The notes: generated from the letters alone by a model not told the origin. A DNA stretch of 64,000 nt from Pseudomonas sp. CC6-YY-74 (GCF_002025205.1 NZ_CP019947.1:751501-815500); one strand, 5' to 3'; shown: positions 18,845 to 27,918, numbered from the stretch's first letter. A program made the numbers and translations.

Positions 18845-19621
18845 TTATTCGACAATCAGCAGCTTGCGCGACTCATTGTAAAAGTAGCGAATTTTCTCGT
18901 ACTCGAACGGCGAGTTGAGCTGGCCGTAACGGAAGTTGACGGTGGAGCGCTGATCGGTCGTCTCGAGCAAAAAGATTTCTGGATGGCTGTTGCTGGCTTC
19001 GGCAACGTTGAGCCAGTTGACCTGGCTCTTGGCGCTGAAATCCACCACCAGCCCGCCGGTGTCGCGCAGGTTGGAGGGGCCGAGCAGTGGCAGCATCAGG
19101 TAAGGGCCAGCAGGTGCTCCATAGAAGCCCAATGTCTGGCCGAAGTCTTCGCGCTGTTTTGGCAGGCCCATGCGGCTCGCTGGGTCCCACAGCCCGGCCA
19201 CGCCGATGGTGGTGTTGAGCAGCAGGCGGGCAGTGGTCTGCATTGAGCGCTTGGCTTTGAACTGCAGCAGGCTGTTGAGCAGGTTGGGCACATCGCCTAG
19301 GTTGCTGAAGAAGTTGCTCACCCCATGTTGCACGACAGTCGGGGTGACATAGCGATAACCGTCGACTATGGGTAGAAACACCCACTGATCGAAGCGGTAG
19401 TTGAAGTGGTAGACCCGCCGGTTCCATGACTCCAGGGGGTCATAGACATTCAGGGCGACGAGGGTCGAGCGTTCGAATTCGCGCTGATCCAGGCCCGGAT
19501 TGAACTGCAGGTGTTGCAGGGGGCGCTTGAAGCCGTCTGCATCGGCGTGATGCTGGGCCTGAGTCAGGCCGCTGGTCATTAGCAGGGTCAGCAACAGGGC
19601 TGTAGCAAGAGGCTTAACCAC
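18845..19621 (-). CDS. MlaA/VacJ-like protein lacking a lipobox
   Basis: MlaA removes misplaced phospholipids from the outer leaflet of the outer membrane. The 258-residue protein contains the family core: VYDPLESWNRRVYHFNYRFDQ, NLGDVPNLLNSLLQFK, RLLLNTTIGVAGLWDPA, REDFGQTLGFYGAPAGPYLMLPLLGPSNLRDTGG (split motif). The N terminus is a signal peptide ending TSGLTQAQ, with no Cys where MlaA normally has a lipobox, so it appears to be secreted without lipidation. Its start lies inside the end of the upstream hydrolase gene (8-bp overlap), so the two are coupled. A mlaFEDCB cluster is not in this window. Confidence 0.9.
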   Translation of the reverse strand: MVKPLATALLLTLLMTSGLTQAQHHADADGFKRPLQHLQFNPGLDQREFERSTLVALNVYDPLESWNRRVYHFNYRFDQWVFLPIVDGYRYVTPTVVQHGVSNFFSNLGDVPNLLNSLLQFKAKRSMQTTARLLLNTTIGVAGLWDPASRMGLPKQREDFGQTLGFYGAPAGPYLMLPLLGPSNLRDTGGLVVDFSAKSQVNWLNVAEASNSHPEIFLLETTDQRSTVNFRYGQLNSPFEYEKIRYFYNESRKLLIVE

Positions 19622-20912
19622 GGAAGAACTCCAGCATGGCGTCGCTGTTGACGCGGTAGTTGAGGTTGCCGCAGTGCCCGCCGAACGGATAGACGGTCAG
19701 GCGGTCGCCAAGGGTTTTGCGCAGAAAACCCAGGTCGCCAGGGCCAAGAATGAGATCGTCGGCATTGTGCATTACGGCGATCTTGCTGGAGTTTTTCAAA
19801 TAGTCTTCGACGGCATAGAGACTGACCTGATCGATCATCTGGGTAATGCTGCCGCCGTTAAGGCGGCTCCGCCACATCGGGATCAGTTGACCGGTGATGT
19901 AGCAGTCGAAGTCACATTGCAGCGCGCGTTTGAAGAACGGTGTCAGGCTGGTGCTGTCGTTGATTGGGTAACCCGCCGGGGTGATCAGGCCGCGCCGGTT
20001 GATCAGGTCTGAGGTGAAGGCGATATCGGCAGCGGCGAAGCGGAACACCGTACCGATCAGCATGGCCATCTGCTCGTCGGACAGCTGCTCCTTGGAACGC
20101 TGGAAGTCGAAGAGCATCGCCTCGTTGAGGTCAACATAACCCTTTGCCTGGAAATAGCGGGTCAGTTTGGCCAGTACGGTTTCGTAGAAGGTGGTGCTGC
20201 TGTTGATGCCTTCGACCTGGGTTTGTACCAGGCGGTCGAGGTTGTTGGTCGAGGTGTAGAGGTTGACCGGCGGATTGAGCAGCAGCACACGTTTGAAGTT
20301 GAAGCTGCGGCGGGTTTCGTCGAGCTGGCTGACGAATGCCGCTTGCAGGGCGCCCAGGCTGTAACCGGTCAGGTGGAAGGCGCTGACCTGCAGGTGCGGA
20401 TGCTGGGCGCGCACGGCCTGCATCGCCCGGTACAGGTCGTCGGCATCTTCGCTGGTGAGGCCGGGTGTGGCGAAGCGCGAGGCGGCGCTCATGAAGTCGT
20501 AGCTGGTCGGTGAGGATAGCTGGACCACGTGGTATCCGGCGCCGTAGAACAATTTTTTCAGGTATTCCGCCGTACTGCTGGTGTAAGGCATACCCGTGCC
20601 GGGGATGATGAAAATCAGCGGGGCCTCGCCTTTTTGCGTGGCCAGGCGATAACCCATCTTGGTCACCGGCCAGAAGTTATCCGGCAATTCGAACTCGCGC
20701 TCCGGGCGCAGTTTGATCCGGTAGTCCTGCTGGTCAATGTCGGCATCGGCCGGCAGTTTCGGTTGCAGTTCGGGTGGTGTGGTGGCGATGGTCGCCTCGA
20801 ACGGATTGGTCAGTGGATAACCATAGCTTTGCGCGTCGATGTCGGCCGCCAGCAATGGCCCACCGAGAGTTATGCCGCAAAGCAGAGCAGCGAGGCGATA
20901 TACCAGCGGCAT
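19614..20912 (-). CDS. Secreted alpha/beta hydrolase
   Basis: The 432-residue protein has a signal peptide (LAALLCGITLGGPLLAADI) and an alpha/beta hydrolase fold: oxyanion region FIIPGTGMPY, nucleophile elbow HLTGYSLGALQAA, a late Asp in HNADDLILGPGD and the His in FGGHCGNLNY, consistent with a complete Ser-Asp-His triad. The substrate is unknown. Coupling to an MlaA-like protein suggests a periplasmic (phospho)lipid or fatty-acyl ester substrate, which is an inference. Confidence 0.75.
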   Translation of the reverse strand: MPLVYRLAALLCGITLGGPLLAADIDAQSYGYPLTNPFEATIATTPPELQPKLPADADIDQQDYRIKLRPEREFELPDNFWPVTKMGYRLATQKGEAPLIFIIPGTGMPYTSSTAEYLKKLFYGAGYHVVQLSSPTSYDFMSAASRFATPGLTSEDADDLYRAMQAVRAQHPHLQVSAFHLTGYSLGALQAAFVSQLDETRRSFNFKRVLLLNPPVNLYTSTNNLDRLVQTQVEGINSSTTFYETVLAKLTRYFQAKGYVDLNEAMLFDFQRSKEQLSDEQMAMLIGTVFRFAAADIAFTSDLINRRGLITPAGYPINDSTSLTPFFKRALQCDFDCYITGQLIPMWRSRLNGGSITQMIDQVSLYAVEDYLKNSSKIAVMHNADDLILGPGDLGFLRKTLGDRLTVYPFGGHCGNLNYRVNSDAMLEFFRG

Positions 20913-20988
20913 GACTTAAATCCCTTTAAAAAAGAGCGGATTGATTGAGGTGATGAAGTAAGACAATGAGACCTACACAAAGTGCCGG

Positions 20989-21477
20989 TCAAGCCGATTT
21001 TTGACTCAGGCCGTGCAGTGCCGGGCCGGTCAGGCGATACACCGTCCAGTCATCCAGCGGCTCAGCGCCCAGGCGCTGATAGAAGCCGATGGCCGGTTCG
21101 TTCCAGTCCAGCACCGACCATTCCAGACGTCCGCAGCCGCGCTCTATAGCCAGACCCGCCAGCTTGCCGAGCAAGGCCGTGCCCAGCCCCGTGCCGCGGG
21201 CGCTGGAGCGTACATAGAGATCTTCGAGATAGATACCGGGTTTGCCAAGGAAGGTCGAGTAATTGTGGAAGAACAGGGCAAAGCCTGCGGCCGTACCATC
21301 GACTTCGCCGATCAGCACTTCGGCAAAGGGCCGCGTGCCGAACAAGTGTTCGGTCATTTGTGCAGGGTCGGCGACCACCTGATCGCTGAGCTTCTCGTAC
21401 TCGGCCAGTTCGCGGATGAAGCCGAGAATCAACGCGACATCGTCACGCTGGGCACTGCGGATGTGCAAATGGGGCAT
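20989..21477 (-). CDS. GNAT-family N-acetyltransferase
   Basis: The 162-residue protein shows the GNAT fold: IRSAQRDDVALILGFIRELAEYEK, GFALFFHNYSTFLGKPGIYLEDLYV, the acetyl-CoA loop RGTGLGTALLGKLAGLA and a C-terminal VLDWNEPAIGFYQRLGAEP. The IYLEDLYV strand is typical of the diamine/thialysine acetyltransferase (SSAT-like) subgroup. I chose the ATG of MPHLHIRS, preceded by AAGGAAC; the longer frame adds 48 residues without family match. It is probably monocistronic. Confidence 0.88.
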   Translation of the reverse strand: MPHLHIRSAQRDDVALILGFIRELAEYEKLSDQVVADPAQMTEHLFGTRPFAEVLIGEVDGTAAGFALFFHNYSTFLGKPGIYLEDLYVRSSARGTGLGTALLGKLAGLAIERGCGRLEWSVLDWNEPAIGFYQRLGAEPLDDWTVYRLTGPALHGLSQKSA

Positions 21478-21627
21478 GGTCGTTCCTTGAACTGTTGATC
21501 GGGCGAGCATGCGGTGTGGCCATGGGGGCTTGCAAGGTGTGTCCACGCGATTGGCGGTGGTTGTGAAGCTATCGGGCGCCAGCGCAATGAAGGCTGCCGC
21601 CAGCTGTTCGCTAGTCATCACAGATGC

Positions 21628-21852
21628 TCATGCCTGGTGGTGCAGCCAGGCATGTTTCGGTAATTCTGCTGTTTGGCTCGAACGATGCTCCAGGCGCTGC
21701 CAGATTTTCTCGTGAAAGTAGAAGCCTACCGAGTTGCACAGGGGCTCGATGACGGCCACCAGGCCACTGGCCGCGACACTGCCGGTCAGCGTATAGGTCA
21801 CCGCAAAGGCGATGCAGAAGTGCATCAGGGTAAAGGTTATGGTCTTGAACAT
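21628..21852 (-). CDS. DUF2061 small membrane protein
   Basis: The 74-residue protein has two hydrophobic segments (ITFTLMHFCIAFAVTYTLTG and VAASGLVAVIEPLCNSVGFY) and the family motif FHEKIWQRL. DUF2061 proteins are small bacterial inner-membrane proteins of unknown function. It stands alone, read from an AT-rich upstream region shared with the divergent comEA-like gene. Confidence 0.85.
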   Translation of the reverse strand: MFKTITFTLMHFCIAFAVTYTLTGSVAASGLVAVIEPLCNSVGFYFHEKIWQRLEHRSSQTAELPKHAWLHHQA

Positions 21853-22116
21853 GGCGCGTCTCTAATGAGAGGTATTAGCGTTTGCCTGTCAGGGTAGTGG
21901 CTCCAGAGTGATTGGCTAAATAATTCATTAGGATGAAGTTGATAGTATTTTCTAATTAAAATAGGTGTCGATCAGTGCGGAGTAGCGAAAATTCGTCAAC
22001 AAAATACTCCAGCGAATTTGACAAGGTGATGCTGGCGGCTAACTTGAAGTGCGCGGCGCATGGAAGTCCCGCGCTGCGCACAATTGACTTGAGCTTTTCT
22101 GAAATGGAGTTCCAAC

Positions 22117-22446
22117 ATGCATAAGCGCTATCTCTCTTCCCTGCTGTGTGCTGTTCTGACCGCAGTCGCTCTCAGCGTCTCCGCCGCCGAAACCTCCAAT
22201 ACTGCACCCGCGAAGCCCGCGGCGGTGCAAGTAGCCGTAGCCGAGGTCGGCAAAGTCAATCTGAATACGGCCGATGCTCCCACGCTCCAGCGTGAGCTGA
22301 GCGGTATCGGCGAGACCAAGGCCAAGGCGATAGTGGCGTACCGTGAAGCCCATGGCGCATTCACCTCGGTTGATGAGGTGCTTGAGGTCAAGGGCATCGG
22401 CGAGTCCATCCTGGCGAAAAACCGTGACAAGCTGAGTATCAATTAA
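22117..22446 (+). CDS. ComEA-like helix-hairpin-helix DNA-binding protein
   Basis: The 109-residue secreted protein has a signal peptide (LLCAVLTAVALSVSAAE), an Ala/Pro/Val spacer, then two HhH motifs (KVNLNTADAPTLQRELSGIG and AHGAFTSVDEVLEVKGIGES). ComEA binds DNA in the periplasm during uptake; in Pseudomonas it is often annotated as a competence or HhH protein without competence proof. A GGAG ribosome site precedes the ATG. A strong terminator follows 20 bp after the stop. Confidence 0.9.
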   Translation: MHKRYLSSLLCAVLTAVALSVSAAETSNTAPAKPAAVQVAVAEVGKVNLNTADAPTLQRELSGIGETKAKAIVAYREAHGAFTSVDEVLEVKGIGESILAKNRDKLSIN

Positions 22447-22463
22447 CCGATACCCTAGAAGAT

Positions 22464-22490
22464 AAAGGCCGGTCAATGACCGGCCTTTTT
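22464..22490 (+). terminator. Terminator after the comEA-like gene
   Basis: AAGGCCGGTC-AAT-GACCGGCCTT followed by a T run. The leading A run makes it usable in both directions. Confidence 0.9.
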
Positions 22491-22562
22491 GCATTGTGCA
22501 GGTGAACGCCAGCCTCATCCTGCAAGGTAATCCCCCCATTTTTAGCACTCGCCAGAAGTAGA

Positions 22563-22880
22563 GGTCAGGCCGTGAGGGCGCTGGAAAGTTGCCATCAGGC
22601 GTTGCCTCAACCAGAGGGCGGTGCGCAGCCAGTCAGCGGGGTTTATTTCTGGGGGCCGGTAGGGCGCGGCAAGACCTGGCTGATGGATCAGTTCTATCAA
22701 CGCCTGCGAGTGCCCGCGCGACGTCAGCATTTCCATCATTTCATGCGCTGGGTGCACTGCCGCCTGTTTCAGTTGACCGGCGCGGCTAATCCCTTGCGGG
22801 CTTTGGCTCGTGAGCTGAGCGCCGAGGTCAGGGTGCTGTGTTTCGATGAGTTGTTCGCCAGCGACATTGGCGATGCCATT
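22563..22880 (+). pseudogene. ZapE/AFG1-family ATPase remnant
   Basis: About 106 codons match the N-terminal part of ZapE/AFG1 ATPases (normally about 360 residues): QAVRALESCHQAL, GVYFWGPVGRGKTWLMDQFY (Walker A), HFHHFMRWVH and VRVLCFDELFASDIGDA (Walker B). No N-terminal start region is present and the match ends abruptly before the tRNA-Asn terminator, with over half of the protein missing. The open frame then runs into antisense tRNA sequence. It is a truncated remnant, probably left by a deletion. Confidence 0.85.
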
Positions 22881-22885
22881 GCAAT

Positions 22886-22910
22886 AAAAAGCCCAGCTGG
22901 ATGGCTGGGC
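22886..22910 (-). terminator. Terminator of tRNA-Asn
   Basis: On the minus strand GCCCAGC-CATCCA-GCTGGGC is followed by TTTTT, starting about 10 bp past the tRNA 3' end. Confidence 0.85.
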
Positions 22911-22919
22911 TCTCGAATT

Positions 22920-22995
22920 TGGCTCCGTGACCAGGACTCGAACCTGGGACCCAATGATTAACAGTCATTTGCTCTACCAACTGAGCTATCACGGA
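22920..22995 (-). tRNA. tRNA-Asn (GUU)
   Basis: This 76-nt cloverleaf starts TCCGTGATAGCTCAGTTGG, has anticodon loop CTGTTAA (anticodon GTT), T-arm GGTTCGAGTCC, and an encoded CCA end. Acceptor strands TCCGTGA and TCACGGA pair fully. Confidence 0.97.
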
Positions 22996-23060
22996 ATAAC
23001 GGTGCGTATCCTAATGATTAATAAGGGGAAGTCAAGAGTCTCTGGCTTCCCCTGACTGGC

Positions 23061-24257
23061 TCAGAGAACCTGGGCGATGGCCTGGGTAACGACCGGCAGA
23101 TTGCGCTGGTTCAGCGCGGCGACGCAGATGCGCCCGGTGCCGACAGCGTAGATGCCGAACTCGCTCTTCAGGCGTTCCACCTGCTCGGTGGTGAGGCCCG
23201 AATAGGAAAACATGCCGCGCTGCTGGGCGACGAAGCTGAAGTCGCGCTTGGCGCCCAGGGCGGTCAATTGCTCGACCATGGCCAGGCGCATGGCGCGGAT
23301 GCGTTCGCGCATTTCGCCCAGTTCGGCTTCCCACATGGCGCGCAGTTTGGGGTTGTTGAGCACCGCGGCGACCACGCTGGCGCCATGGGTCGGCGGGTTC
23401 GAATAGTTGGTGCGGATTACGCGCTTGAGTTGCGATAGCACCCGAGCGGTTTCATCTTTCGAACCAGTGACGATGGACAGCGCGCCCACTCGTTCGCCAT
23501 ACAGCGAGAACGACTTGGAGAAAGAGCTGGAGACAAAGAAGGTCAAGCCGGACTCGGCGAACAGGCGCACGGCGGAGGCGTCTTCTTCGATGCCGTCGCC
23601 AAAGCCCTGGTAGGCGATGTCGAGGAAGGGTACGTGCTCGCGCTCACGAAGAATTTCGAGAATGGCCTGCCAGTCGTCCATGCTCAGGTCGACGCCGGTC
23701 GGATTGTGGCAGCAGGCGTGCAGCACCACGATCGAGCGGGCGGGCAGGTTTTTCAGGTCTTCGAACAGGCCGCCACGATTCACCCCATTGCTGAAGGCAT
23801 CGTAGTAGCGGTAGTTGCGCACGGGGAAACCTGCCGCCTCGAACAGGGCGCGGTGGTTTTCCCAGCTCGGATCGCTGATGGCGACCGCTGCGTCAGGCAG
23901 CAGGCGCTTGAGGAAGTCTGCACCGACTTTCAGTGCACCAGTACCGCCCAGGGCCTGGGCGGTAATCACCCGGCCTTCCTTCATTAGGGCCGAGTCGGCG
24001 CCGAACAACAGGGTTTGCACGGCCTGGTCGTAAGCGGCGATGCCCTCGATCGGCAAGTAGCCACGGGGCGCATGGGTGGCCGTCAGCGCATTTTCTGCTT
24101 CTGCCACGGCCCGCAATAGCGGAATTCGCCCATCTTCATTGGTGTACACGCCAACACCGAGGTTGACCTTGGTGGGGCGGGTATCGGCGTTGAATGCTTC
24201 GTTGAGGCCCAGAATGGGGTCGCGCGGAGCCATTTCGACGGCAGAGAACAGACTCAT
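23061..24257 (-). CDS. Aromatic/aspartate-type aminotransferase
   Basis: This PLP enzyme of aminotransferase class I (AspC/TyrB group) transfers amino groups between aromatic or acidic amino acids and 2-oxoglutarate. The 398-residue length fits. Motifs seen: MSLFSAVEMAPRDPILGLNE, HACCHNPTGVDLS, PFLDIAYQGFGDG and the PLP-lysine region VSSSFSKSFSLYGERVG, then the Arg in MFSYSGLT-region C-terminal domain. I chose the ATG that aligns with family N termini; an upstream start adds 39 residues. It is divergent from uvrB, a conserved Pseudomonas arrangement. Substrate preference cannot be read from sequence. Confidence 0.93.
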   Translation of the reverse strand: MSLFSAVEMAPRDPILGLNEAFNADTRPTKVNLGVGVYTNEDGRIPLLRAVAEAENALTATHAPRGYLPIEGIAAYDQAVQTLLFGADSALMKEGRVITAQALGGTGALKVGADFLKRLLPDAAVAISDPSWENHRALFEAAGFPVRNYRYYDAFSNGVNRGGLFEDLKNLPARSIVVLHACCHNPTGVDLSMDDWQAILEILREREHVPFLDIAYQGFGDGIEEDASAVRLFAESGLTFFVSSSFSKSFSLYGERVGALSIVTGSKDETARVLSQLKRVIRTNYSNPPTHGASVVAAVLNNPKLRAMWEAELGEMRERIRAMRLAMVEQLTALGAKRDFSFVAQQRGMFSYSGLTTEQVERLKSEFGIYAVGTGRICVAALNQRNLPVVTQAIAQVL

Positions 24258-24320
24258 GGATGCGGCAGCTCGAATGAAGAAGGGTGAGTGTTTGCAACGC
24301 CCCGTTAGGGGTTGCGTAAG

Positions 24321-24343
24321 TGGGTCGGTAGTATAACGACCCA
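24321..24343. promoter_or_regulatory. Palindrome between aminotransferase and uvrB
   Basis: TGGGTCG-N9-CGACCCA forms a perfect 7-bp inverted repeat in the 175-bp divergent promoter region. It could be an operator. No known box is recognised (not a canonical LexA site). Confidence 0.3.
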
Positions 24344-24432
24344 TAACGTGCGTCGCGACAGCGGGTACACGCATTTCAACTGTTTTGACGTACGCTTTCA
24401 GATCGCGTCACAGTCGTCCGTCGAGGTTAGTC

Positions 24433-26448
24433 ATGTCCAAGTTCCAACTGGTCACCCGTTTCCAGCCTGCCGGCGATCAGCCGGAGGCCATTCGGCAGAT
24501 GGTGGAAGGCATTGAGGCGGGTTTGTCGCACCAGACCCTGCTCGGCGTGACAGGCTCGGGCAAGACCTTCAGCATCGCCAACGTGATCGCGCAGATCCAG
24601 CGGCCAACCTTGATTCTGGCGCCGAACAAGACTCTGGCCGCTCAGCTGTATGGGGAGTTCAAGAGTTTCTTCCCGAACAACGCGGTGGAGTATTTCGTTT
24701 CCTATTACGACTACTACCAGCCGGAAGCCTACGTGCCTTCCTCGGACACCTTTATCGAGAAGGACGCCTCGATCAACGATCACATTGAGCAGATGCGCCT
24801 GTCGGCGACCAAGGCGCTGCTGGAACGTCCGGATGCGATCATTGTCACCACGGTGTCGTGCATCTACGGCCTGGGTAGCCCCGAGTCTTACCTGAAAATG
24901 GTGCTGCACGTCGATCGCGGCGATAAGCTGGACCAGCGTGAACTGCTGCGCCGCCTGGCCGATTTGCAGTACACGCGCAATGATATGGATTTTGCCCGCG
25001 CCAGCTTCCGGGTGCGCGGCGACGTGATCGATGTGTTTCCCGCGGAGTCGGAGCTGGAGGCCGTGCGCGTCGAGCTGTTCGATGACGAAGTGGAGAGCTT
25101 GTCCGCGTTCGATCCGCTGACCGGCGAGGTGATCCGCAAGCTGCCGCGCTTCACCTTCTATCCCAAGAGCCATTACGTCACCCCGCGCGAAGTGCTGCTG
25201 GAGGCGGTGGAGAAAATCAAGGTCGAGCTGGTCGAGCGCCTGGAGTACCTGCGCAGTACCAATAAGCTGGTCGAGGCGCAGCGTCTGGAGCAGCGCACGC
25301 GCTTCGACCTGGAGATGATCCTCGAGCTGGGTTATTGCAACGGCATCGAAAACTATTCCCGTTATCTGTCCGGACGTGGGCCGGGCGAGCCGCCGCCAAC
25401 CCTATACGACTACCTGCCGGATCAGGCCTTGCTGGTAATCGACGAGTCGCATGTCTCGGTGCCGCAGGTCGGCGCCATGTACAAGGGTGACCGCTCGCGC
25501 AAGGAAACCCTGGTCGAGTACGGGTTTCGCCTGCCCTCGGCGCTGGATAACCGGCCGATGCGTTTCGAGGAATGGGAGGCGGCCAGCCCGCAAACCATTT
25601 TCGTCTCGGCCACGCCGGGCAACTACGAGGCCGAGCATGCCGGGCGGGTGATCGAGCAAGTGGTGCGGCCGACCGGCCTGGTCGACCCGCAGATTGAGGT
25701 GCGTCCGGCGCTGACCCAGGTCGATGATTTGCTCTCGGAAATTCACAAGCGCGTGGTTCTGGGCGAGCGGGTGCTGGTCACCACGCTGACCAAGCGCATG
25801 GCCGAGGACTTGACTGACTACCTGGCCGATCATGGCGCCAAGGTGCGTTACCTGCACTCGGACATCGATACGGTGGAACGGGTCGAAATCATCCGTGACT
25901 TGCGCCTCGGTGCATTCGACGTGCTGGTCGGTATCAACCTGCTGCGCGAAGGCTTGGACATGCCGGAGGTCTCGCTGGTAGCGATTCTTGATGCGGATAA
26001 AGAAGGCTTCCTGCGCAGCGAACGCTCGCTGATCCAGACCATCGGCCGCGCGGCGCGTAACCTCAACGGTCGGGCCATTCTCTATGCCGACCGCATGACC
26101 GGCTCGATGGAGCGCGCCATCGGCGAAACCGAGCGGCGGCGCAACAAGCAGATTGCCTTCAACGCGGCCAACGGCATCACCCCCAAGGGGGTATTCAAGG
26201 ACGTCCGGGATATTCTCGAAGGCGCCACGGTGCCGGGTTCGCGCAGCAAGAAGCGCAAGGGCATGGCTCAGGCGGCGGAAGAAAGTGCGCGCTACGAGAA
26301 CGAGCTGCGTTCGCCGAACGAGATTGCCAAGCGCATCCGCCAGCTGGAGGAGAAGATGTACCAGTTGGCCCGAGATCTGGAGTTCGAGGCCGCCGCACAG
26401 GTGCGTGACGAGATCCACAAGCTGCGTGAGCGTTTGTTGCAGGTGTGA
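24433..26448 (+). CDS. uvrB: Excinuclease ABC subunit B (UvrB)
   Basis: UvrB verifies DNA damage and positions UvrC in nucleotide excision repair. The 671-residue protein has Walker [10 protein letters not shown], the beta-hairpin region [20 protein letters not shown], helicase motifs ([41 protein letters not shown]) and a C-terminal UVR domain ([20 protein letters not shown]). Start at [17 protein letters not shown] is the family start; the upstream in-frame codons are unrelated. No LexA box is obvious upstream. Confidence 0.98.
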   Translation: MSKFQLVTRFQPAGDQPEAIRQMVEGIEAGLSHQTLLGVTGSGKTFSIANVIAQIQRPTLILAPNKTLAAQLYGEFKSFFPNNAVEYFVSYYDYYQPEAYVPSSDTFIEKDASINDHIEQMRLSATKALLERPDAIIVTTVSCIYGLGSPESYLKMVLHVDRGDKLDQRELLRRLADLQYTRNDMDFARASFRVRGDVIDVFPAESELEAVRVELFDDEVESLSAFDPLTGEVIRKLPRFTFYPKSHYVTPREVLLEAVEKIKVELVERLEYLRSTNKLVEAQRLEQRTRFDLEMILELGYCNGIENYSRYLSGRGPGEPPPTLYDYLPDQALLVIDESHVSVPQVGAMYKGDRSRKETLVEYGFRLPSALDNRPMRFEEWEAASPQTIFVSATPGNYEAEHAGRVIEQVVRPTGLVDPQIEVRPALTQVDDLLSEIHKRVVLGERVLVTTLTKRMAEDLTDYLADHGAKVRYLHSDIDTVERVEIIRDLRLGAFDVLVGINLLREGLDMPEVSLVAILDADKEGFLRSERSLIQTIGRAARNLNGRAILYADRMTGSMERAIGETERRRNKQIAFNAANGITPKGVFKDVRDILEGATVPGSRSKKRKGMAQAAEESARYENELRSPNEIAKRIRQLEEKMYQLARDLEFEAAAQVRDEIHKLRERLLQV

Positions 26449-26460
26449 TTACAGGCTGGC

Positions 26461-26592
26461 TCACGACTCTGAGCAGCAACCGCAGCAACCGTTATCGGGC
26501 TCCCGCATGGCACGGGCCACAGGGTCGAGCTGGTAGCGTGGATAAGCCTGGGCGCAATCCGGGAGGCGCTCCCGGATTACGCTGGCGCTCAT
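26461..26592 (-). CDS. Candidate 43-residue Cys-rich microprotein
   Basis: This short frame reads MSASVIRERLPDCAQAYPRY, then QLDPVARAMREPDNG and a CCGCCSES tail. The double CC-G-CC at the C terminus is striking. It starts 75 bp after rdgC on the same strand and could be its co-transcribed neighbour. Against it: no clear ribosome site, and the middle overlaps a palindrome (26557-26577) resembling intergenic repeats. I recognise no family. Confidence 0.35.
   Translation of the reverse strand: MSASVIRERLPDCAQAYPRYQLDPVARAMREPDNGCCGCCSES
26557..26577. repeat. Perfect inverted repeat in uvrB-rdgC gap
   Basis: ATCCGGGAG-GCG-CTCCCGGAT, a 9-bp perfect stem, sits in a GTAGCGTGGATAAGC-like context common in Pseudomonas intergenic repeats. 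No T run follows. It lies inside the candidate microprotein frame. Confidence 0.5.
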
Positions 26593-26666
26593 GAAGCATG
26601 CAAATAGGCTCTAGTGGCGCGGATTGAACGAGCCTGGCGGGTTGGGTCCTGCTCGCGGGCGACCCC

Positions 26667-27587
26667 TTAGATGCCCTGTGGCGTCTCTTCGCCGCCCAGG
26701 GCTTCGAACAGCGCCGGGAGGAACTCGACGAAGGTCAGCATCATCAGGGTGAAGCTGGCGTCCTGCTGGCCGAGGGCGTCATCGCCGCCATCCTGCTCCG
26801 CCTGATCCTGCAGCAGATCTTCGAAGCGCAGGCGCTTGACCACCAGTTTGTCGTCGAGCATGAACGACAGCTTGTCCTGCCAGGCCAGCGACAGTTGAGT
26901 GACCTGTTTGCCGGAGGTCATATGCAGCTGGATTTCGTCGCTGGTCAGGTCCTGGCGTTTGCAGCGCACCACACCACCATCTTCGTGGGTGTCGCGCAGC
27001 TCGCACTCGTCGAGTACATGGAAGTCGTCGGCGGCTTTCTGCGTTGTGACCCACTCGGTCATGGTAGCGCTGGGGGCAATCTTCACCGTCAGTGGGCGTA
27101 CCGGCAGTGAGCCGATTGCTTCACGCAGGGTGGAGAGCAGGTCTTCCGCACGTTTCGGGCTGGAGGCGTCGACCAGGATCAGGCCTTGCTTCGGGGCAAT
27201 GGCGGCGAAGGTCGCCGACTTGCGGATAAAGGCCCGCGGCAGGAAGGTCTGCACGATGTCGTCCTTAAGCTGGTCGCGTTCCTTCTTGTAGACCTTGCGC
27301 ATCTGCTCGGCTTCGATCTCGTCGACTTTTTCCTTCAGGGCATCGCGCACCACGCTGCCCGGCAGGATGCGTTCTTCCTTGCGCGCCGCGATCAGCAGAA
27401 AGTCGCCGCTGGCATGCACCAGTGGCGCATCACCGCCTTTGCCGAAGGGGGCGATGAAACCGTAGGTGGTCAGCTCCTGGCTGGCACAGGGACGCGCCGG
27501 TTTGGCGGCCAGTGCGACTTCGAGTGTTTCGACATCGAAGGGGGCGTTTTGGGTGAGGCGATAAACCAGCAGGTTACGAAACCACAT
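26667..27587 (-). CDS. rdgC: Recombination-associated protein RdgC
   Basis: RdgC forms a ring dimer on duplex DNA and restrains RecA activity. The 306-residue length and the start [13 protein letters not shown] are typical, as are [23 protein letters not shown] and the C-terminal [12 protein letters not shown] and [22 protein letters not shown]. It appears monocistronic, apart from the possible microprotein downstream. Confidence 0.96.
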   Translation of the reverse strand: MWFRNLLVYRLTQNAPFDVETLEVALAAKPARPCASQELTTYGFIAPFGKGGDAPLVHASGDFLLIAARKEERILPGSVVRDALKEKVDEIEAEQMRKVYKKERDQLKDDIVQTFLPRAFIRKSATFAAIAPKQGLILVDASSPKRAEDLLSTLREAIGSLPVRPLTVKIAPSATMTEWVTTQKAADDFHVLDECELRDTHEDGGVVRCKRQDLTSDEIQLHMTSGKQVTQLSLAWQDKLSFMLDDKLVVKRLRFEDLLQDQAEQDGGDDALGQQDASFTLMMLTFVEFLPALFEALGGEETPQGI

Positions 27588-27745
27588 GAGGGGGACTCTC
27601 CATTAACGCAAAGCGCGCATTATTCTCCCCTTGGCGGCTCAGGCCAACCCTGCGCTAAGCCTTTGGCGCGTCGATAAAAATTTTTAAATCAATGCTTGCC
27701 AAGGTGAGGTCGGCTGTCTAGAATGCGGCCCACTTCGAGAGTGAA

Positions 27746-27821
27746 GGGTGATTAGCTCAGCTGGGAGAGCAGCTGCCTTACAAGCAGCGGGTCGGCGGTT
27801 CGATCCCGTCATCACCCACCA
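27746..27821 (+). tRNA. tRNA-Val (UAC)
   Basis: This 76-nt tRNA starts GGGTGATTAGCTCAGC, has anticodon loop CTTACAA (TAC) flanked by GCTGC/GCAGC, T-arm GGTTCGATCCC and an encoded CCA. The acceptor strands GGGTGAT and ATCACCC pair. Confidence 0.97.
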
Positions 27822-27841
27822 ACTCGCTTTTGGAGTTACGC

Positions 27842-27918
27842 GCAGCGGTAGTTCAGTCGGTTAGAATACCGGCCTGTCACGCCGGGGGTCGCGGGTTCGA
27901 GTCCCGTCCGCTGCGCCA
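27842..27918 (+). tRNA. tRNA-Asp (GUC)
   Basis: This 77-nt tRNA starts GCAGCGGTAGTTCAGTCGG, has anticodon loop CTGTCAC (GTC), T-arm GGGTTCGAGTCCC, discriminator G and an encoded CCA. It follows tRNA-Val by 20 bp, probably in one transcript. Confidence 0.97.

Noticed and set aside
22881-22961. C-terminal extension of the ZapE-like frame (RIWLRDQDSNLGPND)
   Set aside because: These codons come from the antisense of the tRNA-Asn terminator and tRNA gene, not from the ATPase.
25402-26418. A 338-codon minus-strand frame
   Set aside because: Antisense to uvrB, whose helicase motifs are all present.
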